Source of the DNA: Exiguobacterium sp. s124
Lineage (GTDB): Bacteria; Bacillota; Bacilli; Exiguobacteriales; Exiguobacteriaceae
Direction of reading: 5' to 3'
Assembly (NCBI RefSeq): GCF_018617485.1
Contig: NZ_JACSKH010000004.1
Location: forward strand, 29,784-93,783
Length of the DNA stretch: 64,000 bases
Positions within the stretch are counted from its first letter, which is position 1. Each line of letters opens with the position of its first letter. The notes beneath the pieces are model-generated. The model searched no databases. It saw only the letters and a list, made by a program, of their open reading frames with translations, and had not been told where the DNA came from. A program made the translations under genes and the position numbers. Positions 9,099 through 17,060 of the stretch are shown here, in pieces.

Positions 9099-9524
9099 AT
9101 GAGAGGTGTGTTGTTTGCAATCAGTGGAGGCTTCTTTCTGACGCTACAAAGTGTGGCGAATGCGCGAATCAGTTCACAGATTGGGACGTGGCAAGCGGCG
9201 ACGTTGACGCAGTTCACGGGATTCGCTGTCGCCCTTCTCGTCATGTTAGTACTGCGAGATCGCACGTATGCACAGATGCGTCATGTGAACCCGCTTTATT
9301 TATCGGGTGGTGCGTTTGCGGCGCTCATCTTGTTCAGTAATATGACGGCCGTTCATGAGCTCGGGGTCACACTTACGATTTCCCTGTTTCTCATTGCACA
9401 GTTGGCGCTTGCGCTCGTCATCGATTGGCGCGGCTGGTTCGGGATGGTACGTCGGAACTTAAACGCGGCGCAGTTGTTCGGGGTGTTCATGATGATTGCG
9501 GGCGTCATCTTATTAAAATGGTAA
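9099..9524 (+). CDS. single-domain YdcZ/DUF606 membrane protein
   Basis: A 141-residue, about five-helix protein, equal to one repeat of the preceding gene. It shares the N-terminal signature (FFLTLQSVANARISSQIGTW) and the closing DWRGWFGMVRRNLNAAQLFGVFMM. Single-domain DUF606 proteins probably pair with another copy to make a full transporter, so a partner may be the 157-residue protein at 10209. AAAGGGGGAG precedes ATG 9099, 12 bases after the upstream gene. Confidence 0.83.
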   Translation: MRGVLFAISGGFFLTLQSVANARISSQIGTWQAATLTQFTGFAVALLVMLVLRDRTYAQMRHVNPLYLSGGAFAALILFSNMTAVHELGVTLTISLFLIAQLALALVIDWRGWFGMVRRNLNAAQLFGVFMMIAGVILLKW

Positions 9525-9536
9525 GGGGAGACGGAA

Positions 9537-10196
9537 ATGGTTGATGCATACGTGAAACGATTTGAATTAGACGTTTTGCCCGTTGCTGCGCAACAAAAAT
9601 TGCAACTCGTCCATTACGAAGCGGGCGATGTCATCTGTACACAAGGTGATGAAGCGGAGCACCTCCGTTTCTTAGTGAAAGGAAAGATTCGCGTTTCACA
9701 CACTTCCGCTACCGGCAAGCGACTCGTCCTTTCTTTTAAATATCCGCTCGATTTAATTGGAGATATCGAGTATATTCAGCGGACTCCTTACTTGAATACG
9801 GTCGAAGCGGTCACGGAAGTCGAGATGCTCGTCATCCGGTTCGAAGACTTGGTCCAGCACGCACACCAAGAAGTCGCCTGGTTACATTATTTGTTAGAAG
9901 AAATCACCCGGAAATTCGAACGGAAGTCGCAATCGCTCAGCTTCAACCTGTTCTATCCCGTTGAAGTACGCCTGGCGAGTTATCTGTTATCGATGACGCC
10001 AGATGACCAAACGCTCGGCTCGACCGTGGATCAATTGACGGATATTGCCGATTTGATTGGGACGAGTTATCGTCATGTGAATCGAACGCTTCGGCGTTTT
10101 GTTGAAATAGGCTTGATTGAGCGCAATCGAAGGATGATTACGATTATTAATCGAGAAGGGTTGATAGAGATTGTCGGGGAGAGCATTTATGAATAG
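9537..10196 (+). CDS. Crp/Fnr-family transcriptional regulator
   Basis: A 219-residue regulator with an N-terminal cyclic-nucleotide-binding-like barrel (GDVICTQGDEAEHLRFLVKG, then GDIEYIQRTPYLNTVEAVTE) and a C-terminal winged helix (LTDIADLIGTSYRHVNRTLRRF). No Fnr-type cysteine cluster is visible at the N-terminus, so direct iron-sulfur sensing is unlikely. The layout resembles YeiL-type members of the family. It sits inside the DUF606 operon, 12 bases after one transporter gene and 12 before the next, so it most likely controls this operon. The effector is unknown. Confidence 0.87.
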   Translation: MVDAYVKRFELDVLPVAAQQKLQLVHYEAGDVICTQGDEAEHLRFLVKGKIRVSHTSATGKRLVLSFKYPLDLIGDIEYIQRTPYLNTVEAVTEVEMLVIRFEDLVQHAHQEVAWLHYLLEEITRKFERKSQSLSFNLFYPVEVRLASYLLSMTPDDQTLGSTVDQLTDIADLIGTSYRHVNRTLRRFVEIGLIERNRRMITIINREGLIEIVGESIYE

Positions 10197-10208
10197 GAGG
10201 GAAGAACC

Positions 10209-10682
10209 GTGGCGATTGGAATGATGCTTGCCATCTTCGGTGGAATGCTCGTCTGTGTGCAAAATACGTTTAACGCCAACGTCAAAAAGCGTGTCGGTGC
10301 ATGGGCGACGACGACACTCGTTCTCTGTCTTGGATTTTTAGCGTCACTACTCATTGGGTTGTTCCGAGAAGGCAGTGCCTTGTTCCAAACGACGGATATG
10401 GAGACATGGTACTGGTTCAGCGGAATCCTCGGCGTCGGGGTCGTCATGAGTGTGACGCAAGGTGTCGAGCGGCTCGGACCGAGTTACGCCATCTCGATTG
10501 TCATGGTGTCACAAATCCTGTTTGCTCTCCTCTGGGATACGTTAGGCTGGTTCGGATTGACGGCCGTCCCGTTCACATGGAAGACGGTCGTTGGGATTGT
10601 GTTAATCGTCGGTGGGGTACTCGTGTTTCAGTTGAGTGGTAAGACACGAGTCACATCAGCCAAAGTCTCAAAGGCGGGTTAA
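10209..10682 (+). CDS. single-domain YdcZ/DUF606 membrane protein
   Basis: A 157-residue, about five-helix membrane protein with the DUF606 pattern: GGMLVCVQNTFNANVKKRVGAW near the N-terminus and DTLGWFGLTAVPFTWKTVVG near the end. It starts at GTG 10209 behind GGAGG. It is the last gene of the DUF606-Crp operon and could form a heterodimer with the 141-residue protein at 9099. A terminator follows. Confidence 0.83.
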   Translation: MAIGMMLAIFGGMLVCVQNTFNANVKKRVGAWATTTLVLCLGFLASLLIGLFREGSALFQTTDMETWYWFSGILGVGVVMSVTQGVERLGPSYAISIVMVSQILFALLWDTLGWFGLTAVPFTWKTVVGIVLIVGGVLVFQLSGKTRVTSAKVSKAG

Positions 10683-10686
10683 CGAC

Positions 10687-10715
10687 AAGCATCTGATACC
10701 CATCAGGTGCTTTTT
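10687..10715 (+). terminator. terminator of the DUF606 operon
   Basis: AAGCATCTGAT / ATCAGGTGCTT hairpin followed by TTTT. Confidence 0.85.
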
Positions 10716-10811
10716 CCTTTTTAATGGAAAATCCTCGAAACTTCGCTTTCAGATTGGTAAGATAAAATTACCGAGCGAATTGGATGATTTTTACTGCTGG
10801 AGGTGTATGAG

Positions 10812-11273
10812 ATGTTGCGTGACGAACGAATGGAGTACTTATACGATCAATCGTGGACGAAAAAAGGCCCACTTCTCGTGATGGTCATCGGTGTAGTGAC
10901 GGCACTTTGGTTATGGTTCAATGATTCAAAAATGAGCCTGTCTCTGTTCATTTTCTGCGCGGTGATGTTCATGCCGCTTCTGTTTGCGACGTGGCATAAA
11001 GTTCAGTTGTTTTTACAGTTTAACGATTCATCCACATACCGGCGCTTCATCTATTTAAAAGGTGTGTCTCAGTTTATTCTCTTGATCGGTGTCATGTCGA
11101 TGTTGGCGTTCTACTCACTGAAGTACATCACGCTAGACACGATGAGTCTTGGAGGGGCCATGCTTATCGCAAGTTGTCTTCTTTTAGATTCATGGGTCGA
11201 CTGGAAGATTCTAAAGGTCGATGACGAGCATGTCGTCGAGAGCTTATTAGGACTGATGAATCGGGAGAAATAA
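10812..11273 (+). CDS. four-helix small membrane protein (cluster B, gene 1)
   Basis: A 153-residue member of the same family as cluster A. It has the charged start MLRDERMEYLYDQ, four hydrophobic segments, the middle loop WHKVQLFLQFNDSSTYRRFIYLKG and the tail KVDDEHVVESLLG. ATG 10812 follows GGAGGTG by 6 bases; the in-frame GTG at 10803 lies inside that ribosome site. Function unknown. Confidence 0.8.
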   Translation: MLRDERMEYLYDQSWTKKGPLLVMVIGVVTALWLWFNDSKMSLSLFIFCAVMFMPLLFATWHKVQLFLQFNDSSTYRRFIYLKGVSQFILLIGVMSMLAFYSLKYITLDTMSLGGAMLIASCLLLDSWVDWKILKVDDEHVVESLLGLMNREK

Positions 11274-11289
11274 AGAAGGAGGAAGGTAA

Positions 11290-11754
11290 ATGGATAAACA
11301 AGAACGTATACCAAAAATGGTCGAACATGACCTCGATGGCCGAGGGGTCGGTGCGGTATTTGGGATCATCGGTCTGTTTTTCTTTCTGGTTGTTTCGGTC
11401 ATAAAAGGTGTCACGGTGACGACGGTTGCCTTCTCTTTCCTCGTGACCCAACTGCCGATGCTCTATCAAGCGTGGCGACGGCTGAAGTTGTTACGCACAT
11501 TCAACGAAGACGAAGAATACCAACGCCTCGTTCGTCGGGAATTTCTCATTGTCGTCGCTATGTTTGCGTCACTTGGTATATTCACCTTTCTCACGTGGTT
11601 CGTATTGGATTCGATGCAGGAACTACTCGGTATCGCATTGATTGGCGTCATCCCGTTTCTCATCTGGTACATGACGATGGACCGTAAACTGCGTGAAGCG
11701 GACCCGGAACATGTGACGAATCGGGAATTACGAAGCGCACGTCGTGAACAATAA
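11290..11754 (+). CDS. four-helix small membrane protein (cluster B, gene 2)
   Basis: A 154-residue paralogue with an MDKQERIPKMVEHD N-terminus, the middle loop WRRLKLLRTFNEDEEYQRLVRREF, and the tail EADPEHVTNRELRSARREQ, the clearest tail consensus in the window. It follows gene 1 by 16 bases with AAGGAGGAAGG before ATG, and ends in a strong hairpin. Function unknown. Confidence 0.8.
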   Translation: MDKQERIPKMVEHDLDGRGVGAVFGIIGLFFFLVVSVIKGVTVTTVAFSFLVTQLPMLYQAWRRLKLLRTFNEDEEYQRLVRREFLIVVAMFASLGIFTFLTWFVLDSMQELLGIALIGVIPFLIWYMTMDRKLREADPEHVTNRELRSARREQ

Positions 11755-11786
11755 AAATCAGCTCTGACACGCGTCAGGGCTGATTT
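11755..11786. terminator. bidirectional terminator
   Basis: AAATCAGCTCTGAC / GTCAGGGCTGATTT with an ACGC loop. It closes cluster B on the plus strand and the ABC exporter operon on the minus strand. Confidence 0.85.
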
Positions 11787-11788
11787 GT

Positions 11789-11878
11789 TTATGAGAACAT
11801 CGCAACGAGAAAGCCGCAGACGACCATCCCGATTGTATAAAATGTGAACTGGTGTCGTTCCCAAAACGAGTCATTCAT
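11789..11878 (-). CDS. 29-residue hydrophobic peptide coupled to the ABC ATPase gene
   Basis: A small ORF that begins MNDSFWERHQFTFYTIG and ends VAMFS. Its ATG overlaps the TGA stop of the ABC ATPase gene (ATGA), which implies translational coupling. The TAA lies 3 bases before the terminator hairpin, so the ORF fills the operon end exactly. Residues 12-28 could form a short single membrane helix. It could be a small subunit or regulator of the ABC-2 transporter, or a chance reading frame. No homologue is known to me. Confidence 0.45.
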   Translation of the reverse strand: MNDSFWERHQFTFYTIGMVVCGFLVAMFS

Positions 11879-12603
11879 CGTGTCACCGCCACATCATCAA
11901 GCGGTGTATCGACCATCCGAACGAATGCTTCGTCCGGGTCGGTCGTTCCAGATTCTTTGAGCCAGTCTTGGAAGTCACCTTCATATAAAATACGTCCACC
12001 ATGCAGGAAGATGACGTGGGCATCAAGTTGAACCAAATCGTGCAACTGATGCGTCGAGATGAGACATGTCTTGCCTTCGTCGACGAGACGTTGCATGCGG
12101 CGCATGATTTGAATGCGGGACGCCGGGTCGACCCCGCTCGTCGGTTCATCAAATAAATAGAGAGAACGCTTGATGGAAGACAATAGCGTCACGAAGAGCC
12201 ATTTTTTCTCCCCGACGGACATCTTCCCGAGTTTCATCGTCCATAGATGTTCGAACAGTTCTTGTTCTCGGGACGTCGAAAGGTTATTTACATAAGACTC
12301 GAGTTTCTTGAAGTCGGGGCGTTGCGACAGTCGTCCAATGAAATAGGCGAAGTCTTTCCCTGTCAATTCATGATGGTTATACATGAGTTGTGTCAAATAC
12401 AACATGTCCGTCGTCGGGACGAGGTCGAGTGACGCTTTGTCAACGGGAAGGGTACCCGTCATACAATCAAACAATGTCGTCTTCCCGGCACCATTTTGTC
12501 CGATCAACACGTTCAGCTTATTGGGTTGCAGGCTGAACGAGACGCTGTCGAGCACAGGACGCGTCGCTTTCGGATAGCGATAAGTGAGTTGGTTTACGTG
12601 CAT
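11875..12603 (-). CDS. ABC transporter ATP-binding protein
   Basis: A 242-residue ATPase subunit. Walker A is GQNGAGKTT (about residues 35-43), Walker B is SLYLFDEPTSGVDP, and the H-loop is STHQ. The signature loop reads MSVGEKK rather than LSGGQ, which is divergent but seen in some exporter ATPases. It starts 9 bases after the permease gene, with AGGAGG before ATG 12603, so the two form an ABC-2 exporter. The substrate is unknown. A 29-residue ORF overlaps its stop. Confidence 0.88.
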   Translation of the reverse strand: MHVNQLTYRYPKATRPVLDSVSFSLQPNKLNVLIGQNGAGKTTLFDCMTGTLPVDKASLDLVPTTDMLYLTQLMYNHHELTGKDFAYFIGRLSQRPDFKKLESYVNNLSTSREQELFEHLWTMKLGKMSVGEKKWLFVTLLSSIKRSLYLFDEPTSGVDPASRIQIMRRMQRLVDEGKTCLISTHQLHDLVQLDAHVIFLHGGRILYEGDFQDWLKESGTTDPDEAFVRMVDTPLDDVAVTR

Positions 12604-12612
12604 AAGAACCTC

Positions 12613-13338
12613 CTAGCGTGTGATAAGTGAGACGAGACTGAAGCGTTTCAACGCAATCGCTCCGATGATGAAATAACCGAGTATGGAAAGGGATGTCGCC
12701 CATACTCCGAACGAGAGGTCGACTTGAGTCGTCAGGTGCAGCAATCCGAGCGCGAATTCATGGAGCGCATAGAATGGATTGAGGAAGCTGAACCATTGAT
12801 CAGGTGACTTGATTGCCAATAAAAAGAGCGGAAACATCAGTATGTTCACGAATGTCCCGAGACTCGATACTTTCACTGGAAGTGCCGTAATGGCGACACT
12901 TGCAATCGCGAACGGAATACTACCGATCAATACGAGTAGAGACGTTGCAATCAACTTGAACGAGAAGAACCCGTGTACGAGCGTGACGACCGTTGTGAAT
13001 AAAAGCAGGCTGATGGAGGCAAATAAGAGTTGCGCCAAGATGACGGCGATGACATACGTCAGTTTGTTCCCAGAAATCATCACGTACGTTTTCATTAGTC
13101 CGTATTCACGCATACGGGCGAGTTCTATGCCGACCCCGTTCACATATGTAGCAAGAATAATATACACCCAGAAATAAGAGAGCCCTGGGTAGTATTCCGC
13201 TGTCGTTGCTTGGCGAATATCTGAAAACGACTGCGTCAAGGCGATCATGAGCGGAATTCCGAATGTCCAGATGAATGGAACTTTATCAGTGACGACAACT
13301 TTGGCATACATAAAGAAATAACTTGTGATTTGATGCAT
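12613..13338 (-). CDS. ABC-2 type permease
   Basis: A 241-residue membrane protein with about six hydrophobic segments, matching ABC-2 exporter permeases. It begins MHQITSYFFMYAKVVVTDKVPFIWTFG, with the first helix after a short cytoplasmic amphipathic stretch. ATG 13338 follows GGAGGAAC; the longer reading frame upstream has no ribosome site. It is the first gene of the operon with the ATPase. The cargo is unknown. Confidence 0.82.
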   Translation of the reverse strand: MHQITSYFFMYAKVVVTDKVPFIWTFGIPLMIALTQSFSDIRQATTAEYYPGLSYFWVYIILATYVNGVGIELARMREYGLMKTYVMISGNKLTYVIAVILAQLLFASISLLLFTTVVTLVHGFFSFKLIATSLLVLIGSIPFAIASVAITALPVKVSSLGTFVNILMFPLFLLAIKSPDQWFSFLNPFYALHEFALGLLHLTTQVDLSFGVWATSLSILGYFIIGAIALKRFSLVSLITR

Positions 13339-13411
13339 CCTGTTCCTCCGTTTGAATGTTTGAATGTTTGTATCGTAGCACAATATACGGAAGGTTATTG
13401 GGAAAAGTTTC

Positions 13412-13444
13412 AAAAAAATAATCCCTCATATCGAATGAGGGATT
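13412..13444 (-). terminator. terminator of the desaturase gene
   Basis: AATCCCTCAT / ATGAGGGATT stem followed, on the minus strand, by a run of seven T. Confidence 0.9.
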
Positions 13445-13452
13445 GAAGATAA

Positions 13453-14949
13453 TCATTTCACTTTGTCGCGTTTCGCGATTTTGTCACTCACTTGCTGACC
13501 GCTGAGCGTCACCATGGGCATACCGCCGCCCGGGTTGACGGTTCCGCCGACGAAGTAGAGGTTGTGGTAAAGTTCACTCTGTTTCTTATGTTTGAAGCCG
13601 CCATTTCGATTCTTGTCGGCGACCGTCCCATAAATGGCACCTCGATCCGATCCATATGTCCGCTCGATATCATGGGGCGTCCATACGTCACGTGTCACCG
13701 TATGTTCGCGCAAGCCCTCGAGCCCCATCCGTTCTAACTTATCGAGTACACGCTCTTCAAAAGCGGCATACTCTTCTTCCGAGAACGGCACATCCTGAAT
13801 ATACGGAATGTGGGGCAAGATTTTGATGTTTTCATGTCCTGGTGGCGCTTGAGTCGGGTCGGTCTTGTTGACGTTGACGAGGTAAATCGTCGGATCGTCC
13901 GGCAATTCGTGTTTCTCAAAGATTTTGTCCATTTGCTCATGTAGGTTCTCAGAGAAGAAGAAGTTATGATGTGCCAGTTGTGGATAAGCTTTCTTCACCC
14001 CGAGATGGAGGACGAATCCGGAGCTGGCCGGTTCGTATTTATCGACGAGTTTGTCGACGTACTGTTCGTCCGCGTCGACCATCTTCTGATAGAAAGGAAT
14101 GACTTCCATGTTCGAGACGAAATAATCGGCTGAACGGAGACGTCCATCCTCAAGCTCGATCGCTGAAATCTTTCCATTTACCGTATGGGCACGAACGACG
14201 CCTTCTCCGGTATGTAACTTCACCCCGATCTCTTCGGCAAGCTTCGTCAATCCTTCCGCGAGCTTGTGAGTCCCGCCTTCGACGTACCAACAGCCTTGGG
14301 CATATTGCATGTAAATCATCATGTTTAAGACGGCTGGTGCGTTATATGGAGACGACCCGACATATTTGACGTAATACGAGAGCATGTCCCGAAGATGCGG
14401 ATTACTAATGCGCTTCTTGATGGCGCTATACATGGTCGACGTCAAATCGAACCCAAAGAGCGTTGGGAAAATACCTGTCTTCATGACAGCTTCTAAAGGT
14501 GACTCAAAGCCTTCGGCCAAGTATCCTTTCTCTGTCGTCTTATAAATGCGTGCTGCGTAATTCAGCAGCTCACGATATTCCTGCATGTCTTTTCGAGATA
14601 GGGAAGGATTTGCACGTTGCATCTGTTCGAGGTCATGGTACAAATCGAGTACGGTCTCGTCCGGGAAGAACGAGCGCCATTCGAGCTCTAATCGTTTGAT
14701 GGACACATAGTCCTCCATACGTTTGCCGCTTCCGCGGAACAGCTTATCGAAGATGTGGGGCATCGTTAAAATCGAGGGCCCGAGGTCGAAACCGAACCCA
14801 TCCTGTTCGAGCCGATTCACTTTCCCGCCGATATGGTCGTTCTTTTCATAGAGTGAGACGTCGTATCCTTTTTGAGTGAGCGAGATGGCTGCAGACAATC
14901 CGCCGAGCCCTCCGCCGATGACGATCACCGACTTATCCACTGATGGCAT
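13453..14949 (-). CDS. phytoene/diapophytoene desaturase-family FAD oxidoreductase
   Basis: A 498-residue carotenoid-pathway flavoprotein of the CrtI/CrtN/CrtP family. The N-terminal FAD site is VIVIGGGLGGLSAAISLTQ followed by YEKNDHIGGKVN; the C-terminal family motif is LYFVGGTVNPGGGMPMVTLSG. Members desaturate or oxidise C30/C40 carotenes at the membrane. Orange C30 carotenoids are known from Exiguobacterium, so a CrtN- or CrtP-like role is likely, but desaturase and oxygenase cannot be separated by eye. ATG 14949 follows AAAGGCGG. It stands alone; no squalene/phytoene synthase gene is next to it. Confidence 0.85.
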   Translation of the reverse strand: MPSVDKSVIVIGGGLGGLSAAISLTQKGYDVSLYEKNDHIGGKVNRLEQDGFGFDLGPSILTMPHIFDKLFRGSGKRMEDYVSIKRLELEWRSFFPDETVLDLYHDLEQMQRANPSLSRKDMQEYRELLNYAARIYKTTEKGYLAEGFESPLEAVMKTGIFPTLFGFDLTSTMYSAIKKRISNPHLRDMLSYYVKYVGSSPYNAPAVLNMMIYMQYAQGCWYVEGGTHKLAEGLTKLAEEIGVKLHTGEGVVRAHTVNGKISAIELEDGRLRSADYFVSNMEVIPFYQKMVDADEQYVDKLVDKYEPASSGFVLHLGVKKAYPQLAHHNFFFSENLHEQMDKIFEKHELPDDPTIYLVNVNKTDPTQAPPGHENIKILPHIPYIQDVPFSEEEYAAFEERVLDKLERMGLEGLREHTVTRDVWTPHDIERTYGSDRGAIYGTVADKNRNGGFKHKKQSELYHNLYFVGGTVNPGGGMPMVTLSGQQVSDKIAKRDKVK

Positions 14950-15135
14950 ATATTCGCCGCCTTTCCGAAGTATTATTTTCAAAAAACAGAATGATTGCTA
15001 CCTCTTCTATTCCCGTTTCCAAATGAATTGAACATGCTTTTACGGATTTGCCACATCCACAAAGATGTCATCCCTGAACGGAGAAAAGTTTTGTATAGTA
15101 AGGGAACAGAGTCTGAACGAAAGTAGGAATGTAGG

Positions 15136-15519
15136 ATGATCGTAAAAACAATTACACTTCAATTTGCGAACGGCGATGAGATCATGATCCCGTTTGACGA
15201 CATTGAGTCATGTCGGATGCATGATATAAAAGACGGTATGCGTGTAGCGACGGATGGTCAGGTGATTAAAGAAAAAGTGATACATGGACTCGACCTCGTA
15301 TTGAAAGATTCAGCGAATCAAGTCGAATGGAGCGGACACGAGGAACCGTTTGACCGTCTGCGTCAAATCGCGGACTTACAGCACCTCACTTTTGAGTTTG
15401 AATGGATGCGAGGGAAGTCGTACCGCATCGCGTGGCATGATTTGGAGGCGTCACAAAACGTTTATCAGGAGACAACTGAAGAGAATGGAAGCTTGCACGT
15501 ACAGGTTCGCGTCTCATAA
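15136..15519 (+). CDS. hypothetical protein, 127 residues
   Basis: I do not recognise this gene. It encodes a soluble, acidic, mostly beta-predicted protein that opens MIVKTITLQFANGDEIMIPF, with no signal peptide or membrane helix. The phrase FANGDEIMIPFDDIESCRM looks like a short beta-sandwich edge. It is monocistronic, divergent from the desaturase gene, and shares a bidirectional terminator with the tetR gene. Confidence 0.65.
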   Translation: MIVKTITLQFANGDEIMIPFDDIESCRMHDIKDGMRVATDGQVIKEKVIHGLDLVLKDSANQVEWSGHEEPFDRLRQIADLQHLTFEFEWMRGKSYRIAWHDLEASQNVYQETTEENGSLHVQVRVS

Positions 15520-15522
15520 AAT

Positions 15523-15552
15523 AAGCCTCTCGCAAAAATATGCGGGAGGCTT
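15523..15552. terminator. bidirectional terminator
   Basis: AAGCCTCTCGCA / TGCGGGAGGCTT stem between converging genes. Confidence 0.85.
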
Positions 15553-16160
15553 TAGTCGTTTGATTTCACACCGCCGGCGACGAGCGGTCCTTCAAACGTG
15601 ATCGTATAGATAATGCGAGCGATGTCTTCCGCTGTCTCTTCTGCTGACGGATTATTCAACCATTCGTAGATGACCCCCATGTGCGCCGAAGAGAGATAGG
15701 CGACTAGATACGGGGGCGGCACCATCATTTTGTCCGGGTCAAACAACGTAGCAGGCGAACGCTGAAACAAGGCAGCCTGCATGAATGCACGGAGCTTCGT
15801 CTGAAATGTCGGGTCTCCGTTCGGTCCAAACAGTGGCTTCATGATGATTTGGTTGTCTTCGATGAAGCGGATGAACGGAATGAGGTAATGGTACGAGTTG
15901 TCGGTCCGTTCGTCTCCGAAAATATGTGGCAAATGATGAATCAACTTTTGTTCGGCCTCTCGAAAGATTTCGTTGACGCATTTCTCCATCAACTCGAACT
16001 TATCCACATAGTGACTATAGAACGTACCTCGATTGATTCCAGCTCGTTCGGTCAATTGCTTGACGGTGACGGCTTCGAATCCTTGCTCTTCGATGAGACT
16101 GAAGAAGGCATCTTTAATCAATTTTTTCGTACGGATGACGCGTAAATCGGTTTGTTCCAT
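15552..16160 (-). CDS. TetR/AcrR-family regulator of the adjacent ABC exporter
   Basis: A 202-residue TetR-type repressor. The DNA-binding domain at residues 8-55 contains FEAVTVKQLTERAGINRGTFYSHYVDKFELMEK, the classical TetR helix-turn-helix with GTFYxHY. The C-terminal ligand domain is helical. ATG 16160 follows AAAAAGGAG. It is divergent from an ABC exporter operon, with a perfect 16-bp inverted repeat between them, so repression of that operon is the obvious model. The ligand is unknown. Confidence 0.9.
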   Translation of the reverse strand: MEQTDLRVIRTKKLIKDAFFSLIEEQGFEAVTVKQLTERAGINRGTFYSHYVDKFELMEKCVNEIFREAEQKLIHHLPHIFGDERTDNSYHYLIPFIRFIEDNQIIMKPLFGPNGDPTFQTKLRAFMQAALFQRSPATLFDPDKMMVPPPYLVAYLSSAHMGVIYEWLNNPSAEETAEDIARIIYTITFEGPLVAGGVKSND

Positions 16161-16196
16161 ATTATTTCTCCTTTTTCTCAACACAATCCATCCATC

Positions 16197-16212
16197 TGTC
16201 GGAAAACCGACA
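16197..16212. promoter_or_regulatory. candidate TetR operator
   Basis: Perfect inverted repeat TGTCGG-AAAA-CCGACA in the divergent intergenic region, 37 bases before the tetR start. A related partial palindrome, ACACGGTGT, lies near 16277. Assignment is by position and symmetry. Confidence 0.55.
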
Positions 16213-16331
16213 CGATGACCAATATTGACGATTGTTGCTGTTCTGAACGAGGTCTATACTGAACATATAAACCAACACGGTGTCGATTATCTTGAGTATA
16301 CACGATGAGGCGCCGAAAAGGAGTGATAGGC

Positions 16332-17060
16332 ATGAACATTCAATTGCAACATGTCGAGAAGTCGTTCGGTGACCAGCTCGCCATCGACAACATCGACTTT
16401 ACCATCCCGTCTGGAGAGATTTGTTGCTTGCTCGGGCCATCCGGATCGGGAAAGACGACGCTCATTCGACTCATGATTGGCGCACTTGCACCGGACAAAG
16501 GAAGTGTCCATATCGGGGAAACAAAGATGCCGAATATGGCCATGCTCCAACAAATCGGATTTATGCCTCAAAACGATGGGTTGTACGAAGACCTGTCGGC
16601 CGAGGCGAACCTTGCCTTCTTCGGTTCGATTTATAAGTTAGGGAAAAAGGCGCTTCAAGAACGGATCACAGAAGTGCTCGCGCTTGTCGATTTATCGAAC
16701 GATCGGCATAAACTCGTCCGTAATTTTTCGGGAGGGATGAAGAAGCGTCTTTCCTTAGCAATTGCGATCCTTCATAAGCCGGACGTGTTGTTTCTCGATG
16801 AGCCGACGGTCGGGATCGATCCAATTTTACGCCGACAGATTTGGGATCAGTTTCAAACGATTCGGGCGGAAGGGACGACCATCATCGTCTCGACACACGT
16901 CATGGATGAAGTGCTCGAATGTGACCGTGCTGCACTCGTCTATAATGGACGATTGATTGCTTACGATCATGTGCAAGATTTGCTTGACCAGACCGAGAAC
17001 GGTCGCGTCGAAGAACTGTTCTTAATTGCTGGGAAAGAGGAGGTGGATGACCATGCGTAA
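16332..17060 (+). CDS. ABC transporter ATP-binding protein
   Basis: A 242-residue ATPase subunit with Walker A GPSGSGKTT (about residues 36-44), Q-loop IGFMPQND, signature FSGGMKKRLSLA, Walker B VLFLDEPTVGIDP and H-loop STHVMDE. It is of the drug/antibiotic exporter type (CcmA/DrrA-like). ATG 16332 follows AAGGAG. The last codons overlap the ribosome site and start of the permease gene, so the two are translationally coupled. A divergent TetR gene probably controls them. Confidence 0.92.
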   Translation: MNIQLQHVEKSFGDQLAIDNIDFTIPSGEICCLLGPSGSGKTTLIRLMIGALAPDKGSVHIGETKMPNMAMLQQIGFMPQNDGLYEDLSAEANLAFFGSIYKLGKKALQERITEVLALVDLSNDRHKLVRNFSGGMKKRLSLAIAILHKPDVLFLDEPTVGIDPILRRQIWDQFQTIRAEGTTIIVSTHVMDEVLECDRAALVYNGRLIAYDHVQDLLDQTENGRVEELFLIAGKEEVDDHA

